Position numbers and translations under genes: made by a program | Assembly (NCBI GenBank): GCA_036583965.1 | Contig: JAZBQD010000014.1 | Span: 46,952,490-47,016,489 of the forward strand | Direction: 5' to 3' | Source: Prunella strophiata | Taxonomy: Eukaryota > Chordata > Aves > Passeriformes > Prunellidae | DNA length: 64,000 nt | In this document: positions 42,301 through 53,157 of the stretch, in pieces | Layout: the number at the start of each line of letters is the position of its first letter | Numbering within the stretch: position 1 is the first letter of the stretch | Notes under the pieces: model-generated | Databases searched by the model: none | What the model saw: only the letters and a program-made list of their open reading frames with translations | Told to the model about the DNA's origin: nothing

Positions 42301-43762
42301 CTTAATGTGCTATGCAACTTCATCTACAACTCACTGACTAAGCTGAACCATTGTTATCATTTAAAGAACATACACTTCAGAGTTGTACACAGGATCACAG
42401 ATTTGTTCTTTGAAATCTACTTTCTCTTGAGAAATCATGTTTCCTTATTCCTTTTCTTTCCCCCATTCAGAAGTCTAATTTTAGGGCCAGACTTTCAGTT
42501 AAGTTGAGTACCCAGGACTCCATCAACATCAGTGTAAGCTGCAGCTGCTTGACATCTCTACTAATGAAATCAAGAAGTGTTTAGGAAAATTAATGTCTAC
42601 AAGTTAGGCTTAAAAAAGGATATTTTTTTTCATAGACTCCATCAGATTTTGTTCGAATTTATCAGGCATTATTTATGTTTTACAATATACATAGAATTAT
42701 AGGTTTTTGGTTTTTTCATTTGTATTGTATACTCTGAATATTATTACCAATTTTTTGAGGAGGCTGGTGGATATTTTGCCAAATTGTTCTAAAATTATGT
42801 GGGTTATTTTGATTTTTACCAAAGTTACAGCTGCAGAGCTGTAAAGCAGTCAGTTTTCCTTATTATGACTAGTTCTACAACTTGTACTGTTTTAAATTGC
42901 CTGCAATTAGCATATTTCAACCTTATTTTTAGGTTTAAATTGCAGTGTGAGAGTGTGCTCTCCTCTTAGCTAATTAGTGCTATCAAGGAACAGTAGGTTA
43001 CCTCATTAGTACCATGTGCATTTAATTAAAGAAGAGAAAATTGGAGTTAACCTCATAGTTAATATTTTCACAGAGTGCTACAATGCCAACACCTTCAATT
43101 GGAGTCACACCCCTGTGTATCTAATTATTCTCTGGTGCCATATAAGGTTAGCAAGGATACCACCATGCTGTTGACAAAATAATTTAGATGGAAAACTGTT
43201 TGCTGGTTTCTGATATGAAATTCCAGTTAGAGCAGATTATTTTTATATAAGTACATTGGAGTCACAAAATATTTTTACCATCTTCCTACCCTCTCTGTTA
43301 TTTTCACACCCAAACCTAGGAAAAGCCCAGAGCACTTAATCTCAATCAAGTGGTCTCTGAACTTCATCCATACCTTGCAGGTGTCGTAGCAATCTGGATA
43401 TAACCATTTTATTTTGGCTACAAGTATTGCAGAAACCAGTAGAGTTATATTGTACTTATGGAAAGGAATAATAGACAAATGGGACCAGAATGCAGGTACC
43501 TGCCCTTTGTAAATGAGCTTAGAATTTCTTATGGCTTGCTTTGCTTTCCAATTTTCTTTTCCACCATGCTACTTCACAGTTCTAAAGGGCACGATCTATC
43601 ATGGAGATGAGAGCCTTCAGCTCCTTTAGGTTTCAGTGAAGTTGAATGTGCTTATTGTTTGTTATCTAGGCACTGCAATTCATGTCTGTTTACCCACAGA
43701 ACAGAATTTTTTGGATATATAGCATAGTATATATTTAAAAAAAGAAAATAAAAGGGAAATTC

Positions 43763-43777
43763 TTTTTTTTTTTTTTT
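43763..43777. repeat. T15 homopolymer
   Basis: Fifteen consecutive T residues preceded by an A-rich stretch (43736-43760), giving an A-rich then T-rich arrangement. Confidence 0.95.
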
Positions 43778-44847
43778 CCTTAATGAATTTGTGACACTAG
43801 TGGTTGGGCCTACAATTTCCAGTTTGTGATTATATTGAGTAAATCTGAGTTCTGTGTTTCAGTTTTGTATTGATAAGCTGTACTGGACGCCGAGAACTTG
43901 AATCTCTTACAAAATCCATATAGTGCTGATTTAACAAGCTCTTGAGATATTCTTATTTTTAATATATGAATATTCCCATTACTGGTGTAAAAGAGTTACT
44001 TATGTCCTCGAGTATTTTAACAGTTAAAGTTTATCACCTTTTTCACTTTGCTTGTCTAAAATTGCACAGCTCAGCACTCACAGAGCCACGTACTCATCAA
44101 GTGGATTTCTCTTCTGAATTTTGTTGTCCAGTGCTTCTAATATGACAAATAATTTTGAGCAAGCCATTCTATGATTGAGATTCCCCATTCTGTAAAATGG
44201 AAATGCCATTACTTCATGCATGAAGATGATTTAAGGGCAAATAATTGTTTTTTGCACAATACTCAAGTACAAAGCCACCTTGTACAAGAGTATATCAGTG
44301 CCAGATCAACTTCACATGAAGTGCATTTAATTATTGTATCTGTGGGATTATAACTGAATCCCTGAAGGAGGGGTTTTCAGAAGTCTTCATACTAAATCAA
44401 GTACTTTTTCTCTCTGTTCTTTCAGATTATCTGTCTCAAGTGCTTATATTGGCACATACATGGGTGCTTTAAATAGTCACTTTACAAGCTTACTTAATGC
44501 CAACCACTTTGACATTTAGCACTGCTGTTCAAATGAAAATAATAGCTGACCTTTTTAAATTTGGGGTTTTTTTTTATTATTTTATAGTGAAGTAGAAAAG
44601 AGGCTCTTCAAACATTGGTCCTTTCCCATATTAGCTTTCCAAACTGATGACCCTTCCAGATCTATAGTAAGTTGAAAGGAATCCAGTGGCAGGGTGGAAC
44701 TCTGAAGTTGGTCAGTTTGACAATTGGATGAAGTTTCTGTGTGAAAATAAATGAACTCAGTATTCACTTAGCTAATTTTTCGTTTATATATTGCTGCTAG
44801 AAAAATATGGAATTACATCATAGATCCCTTTATCTTTTTTTCCCCTG

Positions 44848-44861
44848 TATATATATATATT
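44848..44861. repeat. (TA)n microsatellite
   Basis: Seven TA units between a CCCC-containing stretch and an AT-rich stretch. Confidence 0.95.
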
Positions 44862-45714
44862 TTAATATGATATGCTCTTTAACTGTCAAGGTGCATTTTA
44901 AAAATGCAAAAATTAAACAAGTCTCTTTTCTACGACCTGTAAGGAAGAGTTCAGATTACAAAAAAATTTTTAGAAATGAAAAGAAAAACGAGTTTTCATT
45001 CCTCTGTTCATGTTTCAAGAAAAAACTACATAAAAGCATGCCATCAGTGTAAGTCATTAGCCTGACTTCAACCACAATCTCTGTGTAATATGTTGTGAAA
45101 TAGGGACTAGTTTCATTTGTATTGGAGAGAAACTGCAGCTCAAATTACAGCCCTTGGTGGTATCATTGCCATCTCTTTGAAATATCTTGTTCAGCTCCAT
45201 CAAGAATAACCAGGTAATAAAGACAAGGTCTACGTGGTGAATAAGCAATGACTTGTGTTTGGTTTTGGTTTAGAACTTCAGTCTCGGCATATCTAGTGGC
45301 TGGACCTTCTTATAAAACATCCACACAAATGTGTGAAGCACAGATCAAGCTAGGAATGAAATTTTATGTACTAATTTCCAAAATCTGCACCAAAAAAACA
45401 TCTAAAGCAGAGATTTTATGTGGACAACTTTTCAGAGAATCCAAATCATTATTGGCAGCATCTTTGATGGAGTGCTACCAGTTTGGTGTTTCTCATGTCT
45501 AATAATATTTGGTAGAGTAAGGACTTCAATGTGTAAACCATTAAGTGATAAAGAGATACTTCTAAACCCAAAATATCTACATATATACTTCAATTAAATT
45601 GTATACTATTACTAGTAATTATAGTTGCTGCATTCTGTAAGCATTTGTCTTAAACTGTGATTTTTTTTTTTTCCTTTTCAGTGCTTGCTAAAGAACTTAA
45701 TAGTAAGGTCACAG

Positions 45715-45843
45715 GTTGGTTTGGGGGCTTTTGGGTTTTGGATTGGTGGAGTTTTTTTTTTTTGGTTGATTTGGTTTTGGTGTTTTTTTTTTGGTTTTTT
45801 TTGTTTGTTTTTGTTTTTGTTTTTTTTTGTATGGTTTGGTTTT
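45715..45843. repeat. T/G-rich low-complexity tract
   Basis: About 130 bp dominated by T runs and GG or GGG clusters on the + strand, with GTTTTT units at the end. It lies just downstream of a T12 run (45661-45672) and of a splice-acceptor look-alike. Confidence 0.93.
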
Positions 45844-47736
45844 AATTCCTACAGCTTCTTTTATTCAAGTTTATTTTTTGGTCATGTGATTTTCCCAGGG
45901 AATGTATTATTTATTTTACTGGACTTAGTCACTTTGGCACCATTTAAACTGACAGAATATAAAGTAAACAAATGGTGTTTTTCTGAGGAAAGTGATGGAT
46001 AAGCAGGGAGAAATATTTATAAATCAGTCAAAGTTCTTTATTGGTACATTCAAAAGATGAGAAAGAAGTATTCCAAGATAAAAACAACATGAGCTCTGTG
46101 TTTATGTAAAATATCCTACATTATATGTCAGCTTGGGTAAGGAAAGTACATATAACACAATTGTAAAATTGTCATTTCTTGTTTTGTTCTGTCTCCCTGT
46201 GTAACTGCAGAGCTGTGAATGTCTCTACCCCTTGAATTTTCTTTGCTGTATTAATTTTCTTAAAAGGAAATTTATTTTTTTTAAATCACCCTCCACTTCT
46301 ACAAAATTTAATTTACAACTGCATAAAGGAAATTACTGTAGTTTAGGCAGTCAAGCATTTCAACAGATCCCTAGAAATGTACTAAGGAAAGAACGATTAT
46401 CAGTCCTGAATTGTGGATTAAGAGGATCATACTACACAGAGTACTGTCTAAAAGTAGCAATTTAATAGAAAATGTGGATGTTCATGTGAAGAATGTCTCT
46501 GAGGTTAAAGATAGCATTTAAAACATGATTTTTTTTTTTTTAATCGCTATTGTTATTTGGTGGAAAATTTGCCTAGAGATGCTTATCTTTTGAATGTTTT
46601 TATTGAACATTATAAGCAGCTTCATTGGGAGAATTAGAGACATTCTTTACATGTTTCGATTTTGTTAATTTTTTGTAGAAGGGGAAATTTAATTAAAAAA
46701 GGAGAATTCTCATTGTGAGCTGCAGAAAATGTATTGAAAATGTACACGAACTCCCTTCAATGTCTGTGTTACAAAGCACAAGTAAGCTGTAATTCAGGAA
46801 GTATACATTTGCATGTATATAAAGAGAAGTTTTTAAAAATCACAAGGTAAGTGAGGTTTCTGAGGGTCTAGAATATATTCTTCATACACAGTTCCTCATG
46901 CCTTTTTTCCTCATAAACTGGGAGTGCTTTTTAAGTGTTTTTGAGAGCAGATTGTCTTCTTTGAAGTCTGCAAAGGGACAAACTTTTAAGAACTTCTTAT
47001 GTGTGTTCTTGTCCTGTAAACTTAGGTAATACTTTTGCATGAGACCCTTGGCAAACCATTTAGTGGACAAAATCAGCACAGAGTTTCTCTAATTCTGCCT
47101 TTTAAGCCCAGGGACGACCTAGTCCATTATTTCAAATGTCACCTCTGTGTTAGCTTACAATATATCTCAGGTAAGGAATATCACACTGTGCACAAGTTTT
47201 TGTCAGCATTTCATTTTGTGTCAGTACAATATTTGAGAACAGTTTCCCTGAACAGCCAGCTCAAGTGTAGACTGCAAACAACAAAAAATTCAATGGAGTG
47301 CTTTTCCAGAGGCATTCTCCCTCCTGCTGCAAGTAAAAATCATCACTTGATGGCAAAGTGATTTCTTTTCTCTCAAATGCACTTTATTGTCAGCAATGTA
47401 ATTTATATCAAGCAAGCAGTGAGTTTTATCCATTTATAGCATCTGAAGATTATTTTTGTATCCAATACAAACATTTTTTTTCATATTTTGGTCTTTTGTA
47501 TACAGCTACCTTACTTTGATTATTAGAACCTTACCTAAAAATATATTTTGCTAAATTGTAGCTAGTTTTACTAGTTACTTAACATTTTTTTCTTCTTTTG
47601 AAATTACGATGAATGGCTGAATATCTGATTTATTAGTTTGGGTTTTTTCCCTTCTTTTTAATTGTTGTAGAAACCAACAAATATATTAATAGAAGCTGAT
47701 TGAGTATTTAATATGCTATTGATAGGAGATCTCTAC

Positions 47737-47787
47737 AGAATACCTGAATAATATATAGAATTCTATATTCTATATAGAATACCTGAA
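47737..47787. repeat. Overlapping palindromes between two direct repeats
   Basis: The 12-mer AGAATACCTGAA occurs at 47737-47748 and 47776-47787. Between them lie two overlapping perfect palindromes, ATATAGAATTCTATAT (47753-47768) and ATTCTATATAGAAT (47767-47780). Outside the direct repeats, GGAGATCTCT and GGAGATATCT are similar but placed on opposite sides. Confidence 0.85.
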
Positions 47788-49035
47788 GGGAGATATCTGA
47801 GGATGACTAGCTACCTTTCTCATATAAATTAACTTTTTTTCAACTTACAATATCAATTGTAAACAGGAATCCACATCTGCACTTGTAAGCATGTGAGCCT
47901 GTCTTCATCCTCATGTGGTACAAGCATGCCTTAGTGTTGTCAGTCACATCATGTGAATCAATGAAACACAAATGCTGTCCAATATATGATGAAAAGAGCA
48001 AATGGGGACTTGGCTGTTCTAAAATTTAAAATACTCATAAGTTTAATATTTCTAAAAAAAAGTGAAGAAATGTCTATATAATGAGGGTTTTAATGAATAT
48101 ATTTACATTTCATGTGTTTTTAATTTCCATAGCTTTTCTGGATGAAACTCAGTCACTTTTTTTTGCTTTGTTTTAGTATAAGATAAATCAGTTCGCTTAT
48201 ATGTATTTTAAACTTACAGAATGTAATGATGTGTAGCTTTTGCTCAGTTAATATTCAGTTTTGTGTTGTCTTGAAATCATATTGCTGAACAGGCTGGTAG
48301 CTAAGACAGTACACAGAGAAGAATGTGTTGAGCCACATGCCTCCTGTGAACTTTAATGGGAGAATTACCTGCTCTCTCCACTTATTGTTTTGAAAGGGTT
48401 TCCCAACAAATTAAGAAAGCAAGGTGATTTTAGAAAAATACAAGCTGGAAACAATATAAGTTGTTATCTAAGAGAATACCAGCTAGTACACTGAAATTTT
48501 TTAATTACAAAATAAGCTGTGATTGTTACAATAAAATATCAAGGATGTTAGCATTTAGGTTCAAAGCATAATGCTAAAGTAGTAAGACAAGTAGTAAGAT
48601 TAAAAAGAACAGTATTGATCAGAAAAAAAAGTCTGCAGACTATATAGGATTTAGATTTTTTCCTTAGTTATTTTTTGAATCACAGATTTTTCAACATCTC
48701 CAAGACCCATTTTAAGTCCCCTAAATGATACTGCTTTCCACATCTAGAAAATATAGAAGTAAGGGTTTATGGGTTTATATTGATCCTTTGTTTCTGTCAC
48801 TAGGCTTTTACTCATTCTTGGAATGCTTTAGAGCCATTTGAATTTTCATTTACAATTTACTCTGAAATTAGCTCTGCATTCTGTACAATGCACTTTTCAT
48901 TAACTCTTGTTTATGCTTTAACACAGTTGTGAACTTTACCATGGGCTTGATTGACTTGTTGGTCAGTTTTTCTTGGGACCTATTCCCACCACTATTAGCC
49001 AATTCTTAGTATTTCTGAGTACAATATAGCAGTCA

Positions 49036-49073
49036 CAACAACAAAACAAAACAAAACAAAAACAAAAAAAAAA
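49036..49073. repeat. (AAAAC)n microsatellite with terminal A run
   Basis: AAC and AAAAC units grading into ten A residues on the + strand. No retroposon body is visible 5' of it. Confidence 0.93.
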
Positions 49074-50213
49074 GGCCAAAAATCTAAAAAATATGTCAGA
49101 ATTTATGTTAGTACTCTTCCCACATTTTCTTCCAGCTGCATTAGAAAGCCTTAGTAGCACTAGGAAATAACAAGCAAGTAAAGCTGGGAGATGTCTTAGA
49201 GCAGTCATATGGATTTTAAACATCATCACATGTTATTGGCAAAGCAATAAATACATATTGCCTTTGACTCTCCAAAAAAAAGAGGTGTAATTTAGTTCCT
49301 GTTCTTAACAGTTGCTGTATTTCTTGACCACTAAGGAGAACACTAAAAATCTGTTTGAGAGGTATTTAAATAAGTGTTTACACAAAAGTGAGAGTTGTTA
49401 GGTTGTACCAAATACCTCGCCAGCTCCATAATCCAAACACCATACATACATCAGTAACTTTTTGGAGACATTTAAATAGTATTTCTCTCAGATGGGGCTG
49501 GTAAAACAGCTTTGTTCTGTACTTGCAAATGGGAACTTTTAGCTTCAAGGATCACTGGCAACTTACTTTTGTTGTCTTCTGAGAAACTAACACTTCATAC
49601 TGAGCAGTCGACAAGAAAAAGAGCCTGTCTTCTTTTATGCATAACCTGTTCACCCATTGCAGGTGAAGGTGGCTTTTCACAGCAAGTGTCCAAGGACAGA
49701 CTCTTGGATATGGCAGGTTCTCTCACTTTTTATCACTAGTTTTTTAGCTGATCGGGCAGTGCCACTAATAAATAGCAGCAGATTTTGTCAACTGTGCCCT
49801 TCTGCTGGACTTCTTTTATTTTTAAGAAAATTAAATTATTTCTGCTGTGATAAGGCAGTTTCCACAAAAAGCATTACAAAAAAATAAAATTTATTTCATG
49901 ATAAAAGCAGAAAAATTGTTTCAAATTTCATGGTTGAAGCTGTTCCTTTTTTTAATTGACTTCTTTTGCTCAGACATTAATTTCTTCATCTCTTAGCCAG
50001 TGTGTGAGCTTAGAGGGTGTGCTATTCTCAATAATTGTTGAGAATTTCCCTTCTCCCAGTTCCATCCTACACTTTCCTAGTTTTATTTTTATCCTTCTAA
50101 AGGCTTCTTTGCCATTTTCATCAGAGATGTGTTATTATAGGTGATATAAATGAGAGCTCTAATCATCATCTTTGTGATTTGTACTCCAGATACTATTTAC
50201 TCTATGAAAACAC

Positions 50214-50336
50214 ACACAAAAAAATCCAAAAAATCCAAAAAAAAACCAAAAAATACCACCCCAAACCTACCAACCAACCAAACAAAACCAAAAAAAAGCA
50301 CCCCAAAAAACCAAACCTACACACAACTAACCAAAA
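50214..50336. repeat. A/C-rich low-complexity tract (complement of the T/G type)
   Basis: About 120 bp of A runs interspersed with CC and CCCC clusters on the + strand, including ACCA units. It is the same kind of tract as those at 16106 and 29898 but in the opposite orientation. Lys/Pro/Thr-rich open frames across it are artefacts. Confidence 0.93.
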
Positions 50337-51439
50337 AACTCAGAGTCCATGTAGGTACAACTCATCCCATCTTCCTCATACCAGCCTGTGTATGCTTAGA
50401 CATTAACTTCAGGACCAACAGGAATAATCTTTCTATTTTCACATTTTTTCTTCATCACTATCAACTCTATCAGCACATTTTTTTGTCTTAAGCTTGAAAC
50501 ATAAACATCTGAAATTTGGGTATCTTTCCTATCCATCTTATCCATACTAAGGTACAGCTTCTTAAGCTGTGCACAGAGCTGAAACTCTCATGCAGGTTCT
50601 TCACATTTCAGATATACCACAACCAGCCTCTTTTCAGCACATGGCAAATGTCATCTTGTCTCATTGCTCCCAGTGTTCTGCAAAGATTTTTCTAACATCT
50701 CTCTCTGCATCTTTCCCCAGTTCCCCTTCAAAGCATCGAATACAGGCAGTTTGTTTTCAGCTTTATAGTCCTTTACTGTCTGACTTCACTGATACTCATT
50801 ATTCTTCATAAAGCAGAAAAAAAAGTGCCATTAATTTTCTACTTTTTGATTTTCAGATAAGCCCTATTGTACTTTCTCCTGTGCTGCCTGTAATGACTGT
50901 GAAGTACCTCATTATCCTCCTCCAAGTCAGTCATTCAGACTTCTCCAGTCTATGTATAGAGAGCTTAGATGCATATATTGCCTGCTATCATGACAGGTAT
51001 TTCCTATCAGTCTGTCACTGTCATCTCTCCTCTTACACAGGACTATCATCTGCCTCTGTGTCTGCACAGTGCTGACAGCACGGTCCTGGTCAGCATCGTG
51101 GGAGCCTTTGTGCACTTGCAGCGATTCTCATGTTACTGCTGCTGCCACTGCTTCCAAGTCTTCCATCACCTGTGTGATTTACCATGAGCATTGAAGTTCT
51201 TCATTGCAACAGGGAAAATATGGCCTTATAATTCATTTTCCTGCAATACTGATTCAGCTGGTTTTCATAGTCTGCCCTTTCTCAGGGGCAAACCATGTTC
51301 TTCTTCTTTGGCCTCAGTTTACTGAAATTGCAGAGCACACACATCTCCATCACATCTAATAAGACTCCAGTATTTTCAGTCTACAAGAAATATTTGTAAA
51401 TGTCTCAAATATAATATATTTTTTTTTTAAGGTGAGACC

Positions 51440-51840
51440 AAAAGAGATTGTTCAAAGGACATTCAAAAAGCCTTTGACACAGTCCACACAGTCCTTCATG
51501 AGCGATTATTAAGAAAACTTAATAGTTCTAGGTGAAAGTTAAAGTTCCATGATAAGTTAGAAATGAGACAGAAGATAGAGTATGCCTATATTGGAGTATA
51601 TTGTCAATTTTCAGCATGGCAAAAGGTTAACGTTTCTGTCTCCTCCTGACCTGTACATTAAATACCATTGTTTAATATATTTATTAATGAGCTGGAAAGT
51701 GGAATGAAGGATATCTTATGTTTCAAAATTTAAAGATAACCAGAAAACTTATTTAGCCCTGTAAAGATTAGAGATGACTTTGAGGCATTTCAAAGGAAGG
51801 TGGAATAGTAAGTACGCAAATGCCATCGTGGTAGAAGAAA
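51440..51840 (+). mobile_element. Decayed CR1-like LINE reverse-transcriptase relic
   Basis: Two blocks in the right order resemble non-LTR reverse transcriptase. At 51459-51522 the + strand reads Asp-Ile-Gln-Lys-Ala-Phe-Asp-Thr-Val-His...Leu...Leu-Leu-Arg-Lys-Leu, matching the Lys-Ala-Phe-Asp-Thr-Val block of CR1-type enzymes. About 150 bp on (51668-51700) it reads Leu-Phe-Asn-Ile-Phe-Ile-Asn-Glu-Leu-Glu-Ser-Gly, matching the block just before the catalytic Ala-Asp-Asp motif. The catalytic motif itself is not intact, the frame is broken by stops and indels, and the spacing is shorter than in an intact element. It is a dead fossil; the subfamily and exact ends cannot be set by eye. Confidence 0.6.
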
Positions 51841-53141
51841 GATGGTATTGGTTAATACATACTGATGGAGTAATTTAACTGCTTATACTGATGACATAAC
51901 TGTTTTCACCAATTTTTCTAAGCATAATCACAGTGTGGTAGAGGAAACACGCTGTATCTTATGACAAGCACATCTTTTCATGGTCTGCAGTAAAAGGAAC
52001 CAATCCAAGATTTATGAAAATTGAGAAGTGAGCAGGACAAAACATTGTAATACCAATTTTGTTTTGGTCTGTGATCTGATTATGTTATATGGAATTTGGG
52101 ATGTTTCATGCTAATCTAAAAGTAGCATTCAATAGCCTTAAGAAGGAGCACTTTTTTCCTCCCTCTCTCCACTTCTGTTATGCAGTCCAGCTATTTCAGA
52201 CCTACAGAGAAGTGTGGTTTTATATCTGTTCATATATGTAGCTGCATGAGAGTCTGCTCTATGTAATAGGTTTTGTCAGTGAGCTATTTTTTCCAAACCA
52301 GGGTAATTTATTTTCTACATAAAATATATTCTAATTACAAGTGTCATTTAGGTTGTTTCTAAAAAATATTAGCAGAAATTCTGATATTAATAATGAAAAT
52401 AATAATTTCTTAGTTTAGGAAAAAATAAAAATATTGGATTTAATGTTTGTGAAATTTCTTTACTCCCTTAATCTTGAGCGGATAGAAAAAGCTTGTCATT
52501 TGAAAAAACTGATGGAGCTTTGGTTCCTCAAGACCATGATACCAGGTTATTTACCCAAATCAGTCACCCAAACTACACTAGAGCTGTCTTTGTACAGATA
52601 AGTGAATTATCTTTTTAATATATGTATATGTATGCACATTCTTGTGAATTGTCTGTAAAGGCTTTTCATATTTAACTTACTTCTATAGTGCCTATTTCTG
52701 CTTTAATCTCAGTCTCTCAGTCCTTTCCTGTTGTACAGTTTTATGACTCTAGACTTTATTGGGAGCAAATTATACCACAGCCTCTTCATTGTTCATATTC
52801 CTGGAGCACTGTATTAGTTGAAGTCTCTATATTGAATGCATAGAAAGCTCTTATTTTTTATACCCCAAGTCTCTTCTCCCTGGAGCAAGTGCATTGATAT
52901 CTTTGCACAATTCCTCCCATAAATGTGATCGTTATTCAGTTGTCTAAATGAGAAGGATTTTACCGAAATTATGAATTTCACCTGAGCTGTGCAACACAGG
53001 AAAGCATGATGAGACTTTGTAACAGACCCCTTTCACTCCAGTCTTTCCAAGCTTGGACGAGATATCTGAGAAAATCAGTTGCTTGTCCTATTTGCCAAAG
53101 TAGTCATATCTCAGGCATTCCAAGTACTGTATCTATTCTGG

Positions 53142-53157
53142 TTTTTTTTTTTTTTTT
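53142..53157. repeat. T16 homopolymer
   Basis: Sixteen consecutive T residues followed by CCTTCTG. Confidence 0.95.

Noticed and set aside
44166..44182. CAAGCCATTCTATGATT resembling the CR1 3' tip
   Set aside because: Only 17 bases match and no CR1 body precedes it; too short to call.
46787..46846. 60-nt segment before the strong donor CAAG|GTAAGTG, considered for a 20-residue insert
   Set aside because: In phase 0 the second codon is TAA and the acceptor lacks a pyrimidine tract.
50150..50491. 113-codon Lys/Pro/Thr-rich open frame
   Set aside because: It spans the A/C low-complexity tract and is a composition artefact.
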